A stretch of 64,000 nucleotides of DNA from JAEZFI01 sp044508215 (GCA_044508215.1 JBIQID010000005.1:4625-68624); one strand, 5' to 3'. Numbered from the stretch's first letter, positions 39,343 through 48,685 are shown. Notes: generated by a model from the sequence alone, not told the origin. Numbers and translations: made by a program.

Positions 39343-41333
39343 CACGCGCCTCCTTCGGTGCGTCCCTGCACGAGCGCGACCGCGCGCTCGGCGACGTGCT
39401 CGGGGGTGATCCCCAGCTCGCGCATCACGACGTCGCCGGGTGCCGACGCGCCGAAGCGGTCGATGCTCACCACGTCGTCGACCCAGCGGTGCCATCCCAG
39501 CCAGGTCTGCGCCTCCACGCCGAGTCGCGGGATTCCGGCGCCGAGCACCTCTTCGCGCTCGGCGGCGTCGAGCTGCTCGAACCACTCCCAGCACGGCAGG
39601 CTGACGACCCGGGCGGCGATCGAGCGCTCGGCCAGCAGGGCTGCCGCGTCCACGGCCACGCTCACCTCGGAGCCCGTCGCCACGATCGACACCGCTGCGC
39701 CGTCGGGGGCCGACAGGGCGTAGCCGCCTCGCCGGACGGCCTCGGGCGACGTGCTGGGGAGCACCGGGAGGTTCTGCCGGGACGAGATGAGTGCGACGGG
39801 CCCGTCGCCCTCGAGCGCGGCGAGCACCGCCCCGACGGTCTCGGTGGCGTCCGCGGGGCGGACCACGGGCAGGCCGGGGATCGCCCGGAGCGCGGCCACG
39901 TGCTCGATCGGCTGGTGCGTGGGGCCGTCCTCGCCGACGCCGACCGAGTCGTGCGACCAGGCGAAGAGCACCTTCGTGCCCATCAGGGAGGCGAGGCGGA
40001 CGGCCGGTCGCATGTAGTCGCTGAACACCAGGAAGGTGCCGCCGGCGGGCGTCAGGCCGCCGTGGAGCGCCATGCCGTTCATGACAGCCCCCATAGCGTG
40101 CTCACGGATGCCGAAGTGGATCTGGCGGCCGGCGGGCTGGTCGCGGTTGAGGATCTCGACGCCCTTCAGCTTGGTGCCCGTGTTGCCGGTGAGGTCGGCG
40201 CCGCCGGCGACGAGGCCGGGGAACTCGGGGACCGCCGCGTTGAGCGCGTCGCCCACGGCCACTCGGGTGGCCACCTTCTTGCCGACCTCGTAGGTGGGCA
40301 TCGCCGCGGCCAGGTCGCCCAGCGCTCGGCCGGCGATCGACGCCTCCCACTCGGCCTTCCGGTCGCCGAGGGCCTCGTCGATGCGGCCCTCCCACTCCTC
40401 GCGGAGCTTCGAGCCGGCCCGTCCTGCGGCGTGGTACGCCTCGACCACCTCGTCGGGCACCCAGAACGACTCGTGGGGCGGGAGGCCCATCTTCGCCTTC
40501 GTCGCCGCGATCTCCTCAGGCGAGAAAGCGAGGCCGTGCGCCGCCGGGTCGTCGGTGTGGGCGTCGGAGGGGTAGCCGATGTGGCTGCGCAGCACGACGA
40601 GGCTGGGCCGGTCCTCGACCGACGCAGCCTCCCGCAGCGCGGACTCCAGCGCGTCGAGGTCCTCGGCGACCTCACCCGCTTCCACCACGTGCCAGCCGTA
40701 GGCACGGAAGCGGCCGGCGGCGTCGTCGTCGAGCGCGAGGTCGGTGGGGCCGTCGATCGTGATGCGGTTGTCGTCGTAGACGGCGATGAGGCGGCCCAGG
40801 CCGAGGTGCCCCGCGAGCGACGCGGCCTCGTGGCTGATGCCCTCGGACAGGTCGCCGTCGCTCGCGATCGTCCAGATGCGATGGTCGCACACGTCGGTGC
40901 CGTAGCGGGCGCGCAGCGACGCCTCGGCCATCGCCATGCCGACCGAGTTGGCGAAGCCCTGCCCGAGCGGGCCGGTGGTGACCTCGACGCCGGGGGTGTG
41001 GTGCACCTCGGGGTGGCCGGGGGTGCGCGAGCCCCACTGCCGGAACTGGCGGATGTCGTCGAGCGACAGGTCGTAGCCCGTGAGGTGCAGCATCGAGTAC
41101 TGCAGGATCGACGCGTGGCCGGCGGAGAGCACGAAGCGGTCGCGGTCGGCCCAGGTGGGCGCCGCGGAGTCGTACCGCATGATGCGGGTCCACAGGACGT
41201 GGGCCAGCGGGGCCAGGGCCATGGCGGTGCCCTGGTGTCCCGAGTTGGCCGCTGCGGGTGCGTCCATCGCCAGCCCGCGGATCACGTTGATGCCGAGGGA
41301 CTCGAGTGCGGGGTCGAAGCCAGGGGATGCCAC
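39342..41333 (-). CDS. tkt: Transketolase
   Basis: 663 residues. Thiamine-diphosphate enzyme moving C2 units among sugar phosphates. TPP site ASDGDLSEGISHEAASLAG with YDDNRITIDG, TGPLGQGFANSVGMA, and the second half GIREHAMGAVMNGMALHGG and SHDSVGVGEDGPTHQPIE are classic. Normal length. GTG 41333 has a GAAAGG-type site just upstream. First gene of the tkt-tal unit. Confidence 0.97.
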   Translation of the reverse strand: MASPGFDPALESLGINVIRGLAMDAPAAANSGHQGTAMALAPLAHVLWTRIMRYDSAAPTWADRDRFVLSAGHASILQYSMLHLTGYDLSLDDIRQFRQWGSRTPGHPEVHHTPGVEVTTGPLGQGFANSVGMAMAEASLRARYGTDVCDHRIWTIASDGDLSEGISHEAASLAGHLGLGRLIAVYDDNRITIDGPTDLALDDDAAGRFRAYGWHVVEAGEVAEDLDALESALREAASVEDRPSLVVLRSHIGYPSDAHTDDPAAHGLAFSPEEIAATKAKMGLPPHESFWVPDEVVEAYHAAGRAGSKLREEWEGRIDEALGDRKAEWEASIAGRALGDLAAAMPTYEVGKKVATRVAVGDALNAAVPEFPGLVAGGADLTGNTGTKLKGVEILNRDQPAGRQIHFGIREHAMGAVMNGMALHGGLTPAGGTFLVFSDYMRPAVRLASLMGTKVLFAWSHDSVGVGEDGPTHQPIEHVAALRAIPGLPVVRPADATETVGAVLAALEGDGPVALISSRQNLPVLPSTSPEAVRRGGYALSAPDGAAVSIVATGSEVSVAVDAAALLAERSIAARVVSLPCWEWFEQLDAAEREEVLGAGIPRLGVEAQTWLGWHRWVDDVVSIDRFGASAPGDVVMRELGITPEHVAERAVALVQGRTEGGA

Positions 41334-41463
41334 GAGGCGCCTTTCGGAGAGCGGGAGAACGGAGCCTATTCGACCCCTGCGACGGCGCTTCCAGCCGCCG
41401 GGAGGCCAGCCGGGCGTGGGGTCACAGCGTCGACCTACCCGCCCGCGGGGGCAGCGTGGACGA

Positions 41464-42678
41464 TCAGCTCGGGCCGTGCCCCTCGTCGGCTCCGTCGGGC
41501 CCGTCCGCCTGGCCGCCCTCGCCGGTCTGGGAGTGCGCGGCACCGAAGAGGGCGAGGCTGGCCGTGAAGCCGTGGACGAAGTTCCGGCCGCCCACGGGGC
41601 CGAACTCGCCGGCGCAGAACATCCCGCCCACCGACGGCTGCCCGAGGTGCTCGGCGACCATCGACGCATCGTGGTCGGGCGACCCGAACAGCCGGCTGCC
41701 CCGCCCGTTGCACGTGAAGACGAGCGCGGCGTCCGCCGCCCGTCCCGTGAGCATCGCCCGCAGGTCCTCCGACGCCGTCGTGGCGTCCCTCACCTGGAAC
41801 TGCACGGTGGTCCCCACCTCGACCTCCTGGCCGACGGCCACCGCACCCGCCGTGCGGTCGGCCCCGATCACGCCGCGGATGAGGAAGTCGCCGCGCCCGA
41901 AGTGGTCGCGGTGCTCGTCGATGACGACGCCGATGTGGAGGCCCTGCTGCGCGAGCAGGCGGTCGGAGGGCTGCAGCTCCTCGATCTGCGCCATCAGCCG
42001 TTCGAGCGCCGGCTGGCCGCCCAGCTCGTGGATCACGTTCCGCTCGGACCTGGTGACGGTGAACGGGCTGCCGATCGGGCGGCAACCCTGGCTGACCACG
42101 GCCTCCACGGCGACCGTCGGGGGCAGCCACACGCCCGCCGCGCCGTCGCGGAAGCGTTCCTCGTCGAGGAGCACCACGTTGCCGCCGCGCTGGCGTGCGG
42201 CCGACGCGTACCCGCCGACCACCTGGACGCCCGGCGCCGCCTCGGCGAGGTGGTCCAGCACCTCCTCGGCGGGGAAGGAGAAGGGGTCGGCGAGGAGGAG
42301 GAGCGTTCCCTCGTCACGGCCGAGCACACCTCCGCCCGCCACCAGGATCTCGTCGCTCGGGCTGCGGAAGGCCTCGAGGCGGACCGGCTCGAGGTCGACC
42401 CCGAACCGGGCGGCCCACAGCGCGATGCCGCCCACCTCCTCCACCTCGCGGCCGCCACCGAGCACCGAGACGGCCGTGGCGCCGATCAGCACCCGCGGGT
42501 TGAGGAGCTGGCGCACGGCACGGACGATGTCCTCGAGCGCGCCGACGTGCGGCCCGGTCACGAAGAGCGCCGCGAGGTCCGGCGCGGACCCGATGCTCTC
42601 GAGGATCTGCCCGACCGTCTCGCCCACCGCCTGGGTGGCGAGCGGGTGCTCCGAGAGCGCCGCCCCGTAGGTCGCCAC
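41464..42678 (-). CDS. FIST-domain sensory protein
   Basis: 404 residues with FIST_N (residues about 30-220: LLNPRVLIGATAVSVLGGGREVE, TLLLLADPFSFPAEEVL, VVGGYASAARQRGG) and FIST_C (ELGGQPALERL to FGPVGGRNFVHGFTASLALF). FIST domains are thought to bind small ligands such as amino acids and often attach to signalling modules; here it is stand-alone. The GTG start is 3 bases after the stop of the upstream small gene. Acidic low-complexity tail. Ligand unknown. Confidence 0.85.
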   Translation of the reverse strand: MATYGAALSEHPLATQAVGETVGQILESIGSAPDLAALFVTGPHVGALEDIVRAVRQLLNPRVLIGATAVSVLGGGREVEEVGGIALWAARFGVDLEPVRLEAFRSPSDEILVAGGGVLGRDEGTLLLLADPFSFPAEEVLDHLAEAAPGVQVVGGYASAARQRGGNVVLLDEERFRDGAAGVWLPPTVAVEAVVSQGCRPIGSPFTVTRSERNVIHELGGQPALERLMAQIEELQPSDRLLAQQGLHIGVVIDEHRDHFGRGDFLIRGVIGADRTAGAVAVGQEVEVGTTVQFQVRDATTASEDLRAMLTGRAADAALVFTCNGRGSRLFGSPDHDASMVAEHLGQPSVGGMFCAGEFGPVGGRNFVHGFTASLALFGAAHSQTGEGGQADGPDGADEGHGPS

Positions 42679-42681
42679 TGC

Positions 42682-43071
42682 TCAGGCGTCGGTCGGCGGC
42701 AGGAGCGTGTAGGGGACCACGGTGGTGGGACCGAGGTCGATCCGGCAGTGGGCCTCCACGGTGCCGGGCTCGGTGAACTCCATCTCCGCCCGGACGAGGC
42801 GGTAGCTGAACTTCGTCGGCTCCACCTCGAGCGGCTGCACGTTCCGCGCGATCTGCTCGCCGTCGCGCAGGAACACGACCTCGAGGGCGGCGTTCGGGGA
42901 CTCGCCTTCCCGGCAGTGAACGATGACCACCAGGTGGGGCGCCCAGGTGAAGGGGAACGGCTGCGGCGCGGCCGCCGAGAACTGGACGCCCGTGAGGTCG
43001 AGGCGGGTCGACGGTCCGGCGACCTGTCGGGCCTCGATGTTGTCGAGGAACAGCGCAGAGAGGATGTGCAT
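42682..43071 (-). CDS. Conserved hypothetical protein (DUF6941-like)
   Basis: 129 residues. Beta-rich, begins MHILSALFLDNIEARQ and has LVVIVHCREGESPNAALEVVF and RIDLGPTTVVPYTLL. The layout is reminiscent of the small DUF6941-type proteins, but I am not certain of the family. No signal peptide or catalytic motif. Co-transcribed with the FIST gene (3-base gap). ATG with TAACCT 9 bases upstream. Confidence 0.6.
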   Translation of the reverse strand: MHILSALFLDNIEARQVAGPSTRLDLTGVQFSAAAPQPFPFTWAPHLVVIVHCREGESPNAALEVVFLRDGEQIARNVQPLEVEPTKFSYRLVRAEMEFTEPGTVEAHCRIDLGPTTVVPYTLLPPTDA

Positions 43072-43080
43072 CGGTGAGGG

Positions 43081-43086
43081 AGGTTA
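43081..43086 (-). promoter_or_regulatory. -10 element of the 43071 minus-strand gene
   Basis: Minus-strand TAACCT with 9 bases to the ATG at 43071; near-leaderless. Back to back with the plus-strand hexamer at 43142. Confidence 0.45.
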
Positions 43087-43141
43087 CCGGCGTGGCCGGC
43101 GCGCCCGACCTGCGGCCACCGGGCGGCATCGGCCTCCCGCG

Positions 43142-43147
43142 TACCAT
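43142..43147 (+). promoter_or_regulatory. -10 element, leaderless start at 43156
   Basis: TACCAT followed by 8 bases and the ATG at 43156. Confidence 0.5.
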
Positions 43148-43155
43148 CGGCCGCC

Positions 43156-45375
43156 ATGTCCACGCTCTCCGAACCGGCGTCGAAGGCCCTCCTCGCACCC
43201 CTCGGGGTGCCGATCGCCCCGGAGCGCCTGGTCCCGACCCCGTCGGAGGCCGGGAGCGCCGCCGACGAGCTGGGCTACCCGGTGGTCGCGAAGCTGGCCG
43301 GGGACCACATCGCGCACAAGACCGAGCGCGGCTTGGTCCGCCTGGGGCTGGGCACCCGCGAGGCGGTGGAGGCGGCGGCGGCCGAGCTGCTCGGCCTGGC
43401 CCGTGACGAGGACGGCGAGGTCGGCGTGCTCGTGGCGCCGATGGTCAGCGGTTCGAGGGAGCTGATCGCCGGCCTCAACCGCGACGAGCAGTTCGGGACC
43501 ACGGTCGTGGTCGGCATCGGCGGCGTCCTGGCCGAGGCGTTGGGCGACGTGGCGGTGCGCGTGGCCCCCATCACGCGGCGCGACGCGCTGGCGATGCTCG
43601 ACGACCTCCGCACGCAGGACCTGCTGGGGCCGTTCCGGGGAGAGCCTGCCGTCGACCGCGAGGCCGTCGCCGACGTGCTGGTCGCGCTGTCGGACGCTGC
43701 GGTCGCCCACCCCGAGATCGTCTCGGCCGACCTCAACCCGCTCATCATCAGCGAGGGGCGCCCGGTCGCGGTCGACGCCCTGGTCGAGGTCGAGGACGTG
43801 GGGGAGGTCGCCGACGCCGGTTCTGTTCCTCCCAGGGCGACGCCTGCGGAGTCGGGCGAGGAACAGAACGGCAGGGGAGGGGGCGCCGCGGTGGCCGGCG
43901 GCGGCGAGCGCGACGAGCGGTTCCGGGCACTCTTCGAGCCCCGGGGCGTCCTGGTCGCCGGCGCGTCCACCCACCCCGGCAAGTTCGGCTTCGTCACGCT
44001 GCACAACCTGCTGGCGAACGGCTACCGGGGGAAGGTGTACGCCACGAACCTCGACGGCGCCGAGGTGCTGGGGCTGTCGACGATCCGCAGCGTCGACGAG
44101 ATGCCCGAGGGCGAGGTCGACCTGGTGGTGGTGTGCACGCCGAAGGCCGCGAACCCGGATCTGCTGCGCGCCTGTGCGGCGAAGGGCGTGAGGGCGGCGT
44201 TCCTCACCACTGCCGGCTACGGCGAGGCCGGCGAGGAGGGTCGCCGCGACGAGGACGAGCTGGTGGGCCTGTGCGACGAGTTGGGGATCCTGCTGGCCGG
44301 CCCCAACGGCCAGGGGGTCGTGTCGACCCCCGCCTCGCTCTGCGCCCAGATCGTGGCGCCGTACCCACCCGCGGGCTCGATCGGGGTGGCGTCGCAGTCG
44401 GGGAACTTCGTGTCGTCCTTCCTCAACTGGTCGTGCGCCACCGGCATCGGGATCAGCCGGGCGGTGTCCGCCGGCAACGCGGCTGCGACCACCGTGGCCG
44501 ACTACCTCGACTTCTTCTCCCGGGACGACGCCACGTCGGTGGGGCTGGCCTACGTGGAGGGGCTGGTCAACGGGCGGTCCTTCATGGAGCGCCTCGCGGG
44601 CATCACGCCGCACAAGCCGGTGGTGCTGGTGAAGGGCGGGGCGACCGCGGGCGGGGCTCGGGCCGCGGCCAGCCACACCGGGTCCCTCGCCACCGACGAC
44701 CGCACCTTCGACGGAGCCTGCCGCCAGGCCGGCGTGTCGCGGGCCGCCACGGTCGAGGAGGCGTTCGAGGCCGCCGCCACCTTCGCCAGCCAGCCGCTGC
44801 CGAGGGGCGGTCGGGTCGTGGTGATGACCACCGCCGGGGGCTGGGGCGTGGTGACTGCCGACGCCATCAGCTCCACTCCCGGGCTCGAGCTGGTGCAGCT
44901 GCCCGGCGACCTGCTCGCCGCGATCGACGAGAAGCTCCCGCCCCGCTGGAGCCGCAACAACCCGGTGGACCTGGCGGGCGGCGAGACCCGCGACACCATC
45001 CCCGAGGTGATGGAGCTGATCGCCTCGCACCCCGATGTCGACGCGATCGTCTACCTGGGCCTCGGGATCCAGTCGAACCAGGCGGCGATGATGCGCCGGG
45101 GCGGTTTCCACCCCGAGCACGGGCTCGGCCGGATCGTCGACTACCACGAGCGGCAGGACGCCCGCTTCGCCCAGGCCGCGCACGACATCTCGGTCGCCAC
45201 CGGCAAGCCGATCCTCACCGCCACCGAGCTGGCGGTGGCCGATCCCGCGAACCCGGGCCCTGCGACGGTCCGTGCCACCGGCCGCCTCTGCTACCCCTCG
45301 GCGAACCGGGCGGTCACCGCGCTCGGTCACCTCGTGCGCTACGCCGCCCACCTCCGCGCCATCGGCGACCGGTAG
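43156..45375 (+). CDS. NDP-forming acyl-CoA synthetase (acetate-CoA ligase type), beta-alpha order
   Basis: 739 residues. Enzymes of this group make or use acyl-CoA with ATP/ADP through a phospho-His intermediate. The N-terminal 210 residues are the ATP-grasp domain (LGYPVVAKLAGDHIAHKTERG, NPLIISEGRPVAVDALVEV). After a Gly/Pro linker come the CoA-binding Rossmann domain (RGVLVAGASTHPGKFG) and the succinyl-CoA-synthetase-like part (GPNGQGVVS, SQSGNFVSSFLNW; AAASHTGSLATDD holds the likely phospho-His). Most fused members have these halves in the opposite order. The linker DNA holds a long inverted repeat. Acyl substrate unknown. Confidence 0.85.
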   Translation: MSTLSEPASKALLAPLGVPIAPERLVPTPSEAGSAADELGYPVVAKLAGDHIAHKTERGLVRLGLGTREAVEAAAAELLGLARDEDGEVGVLVAPMVSGSRELIAGLNRDEQFGTTVVVGIGGVLAEALGDVAVRVAPITRRDALAMLDDLRTQDLLGPFRGEPAVDREAVADVLVALSDAAVAHPEIVSADLNPLIISEGRPVAVDALVEVEDVGEVADAGSVPPRATPAESGEEQNGRGGGAAVAGGGERDERFRALFEPRGVLVAGASTHPGKFGFVTLHNLLANGYRGKVYATNLDGAEVLGLSTIRSVDEMPEGEVDLVVVCTPKAANPDLLRACAAKGVRAAFLTTAGYGEAGEEGRRDEDELVGLCDELGILLAGPNGQGVVSTPASLCAQIVAPYPPAGSIGVASQSGNFVSSFLNWSCATGIGISRAVSAGNAAATTVADYLDFFSRDDATSVGLAYVEGLVNGRSFMERLAGITPHKPVVLVKGGATAGGARAAASHTGSLATDDRTFDGACRQAGVSRAATVEEAFEAAATFASQPLPRGGRVVVMTTAGGWGVVTADAISSTPGLELVQLPGDLLAAIDEKLPPRWSRNNPVDLAGGETRDTIPEVMELIASHPDVDAIVYLGLGIQSNQAAMMRRGGFHPEHGLGRIVDYHERQDARFAQAAHDISVATGKPILTATELAVADPANPGPATVRATGRLCYPSANRAVTALGHLVRYAAHLRAIGDR
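43820..43869 (+). repeat. Inverted repeat inside the acyl-CoA synthetase linker
   Basis: GTTCTGTTCCTC (43820-43831) and GAGGAACAGAAC (43858-43869): perfect 12-bp arms, extendable by three more pairs past a one-base bulge. It lies exactly in the low-complexity linker between the ATP-grasp and CoA-binding halves. Confidence 0.8.
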
Positions 45376-45378
45376 CGT
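45373..45378 (+). promoter_or_regulatory. -10 element, leaderless start of dacB
   Basis: TAGCGT, overlapping the previous stop codon, 8 bases before GTG 45387. Confidence 0.5.
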
Positions 45379-45386
45379 CTGGGGTC

Positions 45387-46826
45387 GTGGCCGCCCCCCG
45401 CCGACGCGACCTCCTCACCCCCGTCCTCTGCGTCCTGGCCGTGCTCGCCGTGGTCGGCGGCGTGGCGACGGAGTCCCGCAGCGACGTCGCCCCTGCGCGG
45501 GGCGAGACGGCCGCGTCGACGGCGCGCACTCCGATCCTGAGCGCCCGTCGCGTGCCCGAGGTGGTCGCTCGCCCGGTGGCCGACCGTCGGTTGGTGGCAG
45601 CGCTCGGTCCGGTGGTCGCGAGCCTCGGGGGTGAGAGCTGCGTCGCCGTGTCGGGCCCGGCCGGCCGGCTGTTCGAGCACCGGGCCGACGCCGCCCTGGT
45701 CCCGGCGTCGAACGTGAAGCTGCTGACCGCCTTCGCAGCGCTGCGGGTGCTGGGTGCCGACACGCGGTTCCGGACCGACGTGATGGGGGCTGCTGGGCCG
45801 GACGCAGCCGGCACGGTCACCGGCGACCTGTGGCTGGTCGGGGGCGGCGACCCGCTCCTCAGCACCGCGCCGTTCCGTGCCCGGGTGAAGTACGGGGCCA
45901 GCATGGCGTACACGGCGATGGAGGCCGTGGCCGACGCCGTGGTCGCCGCCGGCGTCCGCCGCGTGACGGGTTCGGTGCTCGGGGACGAGAGCCGCTACGA
46001 CACGGAGCGGACCGTCCCGAGCTGGCCGTCCCGCTACCAGTCGGGCGGCCACATCGGCTCGCTGAGCGCCCTGGCGATCAACGACGGCCGCGACTTCGCC
46101 ACCATCGAGGGGCAGCCCTCGCCCGGCGGCCCGTCAGCCGATCCGGCTGCGGCTGCGGCGTCTGCGCTGGTCGAGCTGCTGCGCCAGCGGGGCGTCGTGG
46201 TGGACGGCGCCCCGGGTGCGGGCACGGCTCCGGCAGGCGCGGATGCCGTCGCGTCGGTCGAGTCGCCCACCGTCGCCGAGATCGTCGCCGAGATGCTGAC
46301 GTTCAGCGACAACACCACCGCCGAGCTGCTCACGAAGGAGATGGGTCGGGCGCAGCGCGGCGAGGGCAGCACCGCCGCTGGGGTCGAGGCGATCGTCGGG
46401 GCGCTCTCGGATGCCGGGGTGCCGACCGAGGGCCTCGTGCTGGTCGACGGGAGCGGGCTCGACCGTGGTGACCGGGTCACGTGCGCCACCCTCGACGCGC
46501 TGTTGGACGAGGCGGGTGCCGACGGCGAGCTGGCCGACGGGCTCCCCGTCGCTGCGTCCACCGGCACCCTGTCCGACCGCTTCCGGGGTTCGGCCGCCGC
46601 CGGCAAGGTGAAGGCGAAGACGGGCAGCCTCCGCGACGTCACATCGCTGTCCGGTTGGGTCGAGACGGATCCGGGGGCGGACCTCAGCTTCTCGATCGTG
46701 CTCAACACGCCGGACCGGGCGGTGGGCGTGGTCGACATGGCAGCGACCGAGAAGGTCACGGAGGCGCTCCTGGGCTACCCGGACCGGCCGGACCCCGCCG
46801 CGCTCGGGCCGGAACCGGGTCCGTGA
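45387..46826 (+). CDS. dacB: D-alanyl-D-alanine carboxypeptidase/endopeptidase (PBP4, DacB type)
   Basis: 479 residues, class C low-molecular-weight penicillin-binding protein. An N-terminal signal/anchor (LTPVLCVLAVLAVVGGVA), then SxxK in VPASNVKLLTAF (about residue 112), SxN in TFSDNTTAELL and KTG in KAKTGSLRDV, with the usual inserted domains between. It trims D-Ala from, or cuts cross-links in, peptidoglycan outside the cell. The frame is open far upstream through the previous gene; GTG 45387 is chosen by the TAGCGT hexamer and the signal peptide. The stop overlaps the next gene (GTGA). Confidence 0.92.
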   Translation: MAAPRRRDLLTPVLCVLAVLAVVGGVATESRSDVAPARGETAASTARTPILSARRVPEVVARPVADRRLVAALGPVVASLGGESCVAVSGPAGRLFEHRADAALVPASNVKLLTAFAALRVLGADTRFRTDVMGAAGPDAAGTVTGDLWLVGGGDPLLSTAPFRARVKYGASMAYTAMEAVADAVVAAGVRRVTGSVLGDESRYDTERTVPSWPSRYQSGGHIGSLSALAINDGRDFATIEGQPSPGGPSADPAAAAASALVELLRQRGVVVDGAPGAGTAPAGADAVASVESPTVAEIVAEMLTFSDNTTAELLTKEMGRAQRGEGSTAAGVEAIVGALSDAGVPTEGLVLVDGSGLDRGDRVTCATLDALLDEAGADGELADGLPVAASTGTLSDRFRGSAAAGKVKAKTGSLRDVTSLSGWVETDPGADLSFSIVLNTPDRAVGVVDMAATEKVTEALLGYPDRPDPAALGPEPGP

Positions 46827-47440
46827 CGCGCCTGCCGATGTTCCCGCTCGGCGCCACGCTGCTGCCGTCGATGCTCCTCCCGCTCCGCATCTTCGAGCCG
46901 CGCTACCGCGTGATGGCCGACACCGTGATGGAAGGTGACCGGACCTTCGGCGTCGTCCTCATCGAACGTGGTTCGGAGGTGGGAGGAGGCGACGTCCGCA
47001 CCGACGTGGGCTGCCTGGCCCGGGTGCTCGAGGCAGACCGCCTGCCGGACGGCCAGTGGGCGCTCCTGTGCGTGGGGGAGGAGCGGCTCAGCGTGCGCGA
47101 GTGGCTCCCGGACGATCCCCACCCGGTCGCCGAGGTGGAGCCGTGGCCCGATGGCGACGACGGCGCGGCAGCCCGAGCAGCGGACCGGGTGCTCGGGGCG
47201 GAGGTGCGCTTCCGGGAGGTGCTCGACCTCGCGGTCCTGGCCGCGGGCGTCAGCCCGCCAGGACCGGTGGAGCTCTCGGCCGATCCCACGGAGGCGGTGT
47301 GGCAGATGGCGATCGCCTCACCGCTCGGCGCGCTCGACAGGCACCGCCTGCTGGCTGCCCCCACCCTCTCGGACCGGCTGGACCTGCTCGACGAGATGCT
47401 CGACGACGCCGCCCTGCTGCTCCGGGCCCGACTCGGGTAG
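46823..47440 (+). CDS. LON substrate-binding domain protein
   Basis: 205 residues. N-terminal Lon-like PUA fold: MFPLGATLLPSMLLPLRIFEPRYR at the start and FGVVLIERGSEVGGGD as the second conserved block, then a helical bundle. There is no ATPase or protease part. Stand-alone Lon-N proteins are common in actinobacteria and their role is unclear. GTG 46823 overlaps the dacB stop by 4 bases. Confidence 0.85.
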   Translation: MTRLPMFPLGATLLPSMLLPLRIFEPRYRVMADTVMEGDRTFGVVLIERGSEVGGGDVRTDVGCLARVLEADRLPDGQWALLCVGEERLSVREWLPDDPHPVAEVEPWPDGDDGAAARAADRVLGAEVRFREVLDLAVLAAGVSPPGPVELSADPTEAVWQMAIASPLGALDRHRLLAAPTLSDRLDLLDEMLDDAALLLRARLG

Positions 47441-47562
47441 GAGATGGGCTCTGCCCCGTTGGAGTTGTTGCCTCTACGGCGCGGCTCCGCTAGGAAATCG
47501 TCACTCGCACCGGTGGTACCGCGACCCGTACGCCGCCCCGTGCCGCCCGACCGGAGGACCTG

Positions 47563-47952
47563 TTGACCCAGCCCACGCCCGACAGCGCTGCCCAGCGGAA
47601 GGGGGACGGCTCCTCACGCAAGTCGCCCGGTGACCACCTCGGCGAGCTCAAGGAACTGGTCGTCGGCTATGCGAAGCAGGAGACGATCGACCCGCTGAGG
47701 TCGCTCGGTCGGTACCTCGGCATGGGCATCGCCGGGTCCATCCTGATCGGCACCGGGATCTGCCTCACGCTGCTCGGCATCCTCCGGTTCCTCCAGACCC
47801 TGGAAGTGTTCGCCGACGACGGCGCGCAGCCGGGGGCGCTCTCGCTCGTGCCGTACGCCATCACCCTGGTGGTCGGCGGCATCGTGATCGGGATCGCGGC
47901 CAAGGTCATGACGAGCAGCCCGCAGAAGCGCCGTGGAGGCACGCACCGATGA
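47563..47952 (+). CDS. Phage-holin-superfamily-6-like membrane protein
   Basis: 129 residues. Soluble charged N-terminus, an amphipathic stretch (LGELKELVVGYAKQETIDPLRSLG) and two membrane helices (GIAGSILIGTGICLTLLGIL and LVPYAITLVVGGIVIGIAA). Matches actinobacterial proteins called phage holin family (PF07332), which are housekeeping envelope proteins, not phage remnants. TTG start with GGAGGA 4 bases upstream. The stop overlaps the next ATG by 4 bases. Confidence 0.75.
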   Translation: MTQPTPDSAAQRKGDGSSRKSPGDHLGELKELVVGYAKQETIDPLRSLGRYLGMGIAGSILIGTGICLTLLGILRFLQTLEVFADDGAQPGALSLVPYAITLVVGGIVIGIAAKVMTSSPQKRRGGTHR

Positions 47953-48158
47953 GCCGCGACCAGAAGATCACCCGCGACGACATCAAGGCGAAGCTGACCG
48001 AGATCCAAGACGACGCCACCGACACGGTCGACGACGCGAAGAGCCAGATCATCGCCGTGGCGGCCCTCGTGGCGGCGGTGCTCCTGATCCTCGCCTACCT
48101 GTTGGGCCGCCGCGGTGGCCGCAAGCGCAGCACGATCATCGAGCTGAAGCGGAACTGA
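47949..48158 (+). CDS. Small membrane protein
   Basis: 69 residues. Charged helix (DDIKAKLTEIQDDATDTVDDAK) followed by one membrane helix (IIAVAALVAAVLLILAYLLG) and a basic tail. Looks like the YtxH/DUF3618-type small envelope proteins. ATG overlaps the upstream stop (ATGA), and its stop shares a base with the next ATG (TGATG), so the three genes form one translational unit. Confidence 0.7.
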   Translation: MSRDQKITRDDIKAKLTEIQDDATDTVDDAKSQIIAVAALVAAVLLILAYLLGRRGGRKRSTIIELKRN

Positions 48159-48685
48159 TGGGCGCCGTCATCCGGGCCCGGATCCTGCAGCGGGTCTTCG
48201 GCGGCGGACCGGCCGGGCTGGCTGCGGTGGCCGCGTTCCGGTGGGGGTGGCAGAAGTTCCGCGAGGGGCGGCAGCCCGACGTGCTCGCCGTGAGCACCCT
48301 GAAGCCCGGCGAGACCTACACCGTCGTCACGCGGCCGGCCCCGGGGCGCAAGGAGCGGAAGCTGGCGAAGCGCTCCGCCGCGCTGCACGAGCGGCTCGAG
48401 AAGGCCAGCCGTCCCACGAGGGCGCAGCGGAAGGCCGACCGCAGCTACCGGAAGGCCGAGCGGAAGGCGGTGCGGGCCAAGGCCGGCTCGGCACGCGAGG
48501 AGCGCTGGGCGCGCCGCGCTCGCACCCTCGCGTCCGAACAGGCGCGCCTCTCGCAGCCCTCCCGGCGCCAGCGGGCCCTGGAGCGGAAGGCCGCGCAGGC
48601 GGACGAGCGGCTGGACGCCGTCCGCCAGCGGACGCTCGCGAAGGCCCGGCGGGGCACCCGGCGGACCCGCCGGCGGTTCACCTAG
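48158..48685 (+). CDS. Very basic coiled-coil protein
   Basis: 175 residues, rich in Lys, Arg and Ala. N-terminal 35 residues could be a short amphipathic anchor (GPAGLAAVAAFRWGWQKFREG), then a beta-like stretch (VSTLKPGETYTVVTRP) and 110 residues of charged heptad-like helix with no family match. The high positive charge suggests binding to nucleic acid or to the anionic membrane face. Coupled to the two preceding membrane-protein genes. Confidence 0.6.
   Translation: MGAVIRARILQRVFGGGPAGLAAVAAFRWGWQKFREGRQPDVLAVSTLKPGETYTVVTRPAPGRKERKLAKRSAALHERLEKASRPTRAQRKADRSYRKAERKAVRAKAGSAREERWARRARTLASEQARLSQPSRRQRALERKAAQADERLDAVRQRTLAKARRGTRRTRRRFT

Noticed and set aside
47441..47562. Possible tRNA in the gap before the holin-like gene
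   Set aside because: No cloverleaf, T-loop (GGTTCRA) or acceptor stem pairing could be formed.
47563..47952. Phage remnant suggested by a holin-like membrane protein
   Set aside because: The family is a chromosomal envelope protein in actinobacteria, and no other phage gene is near.
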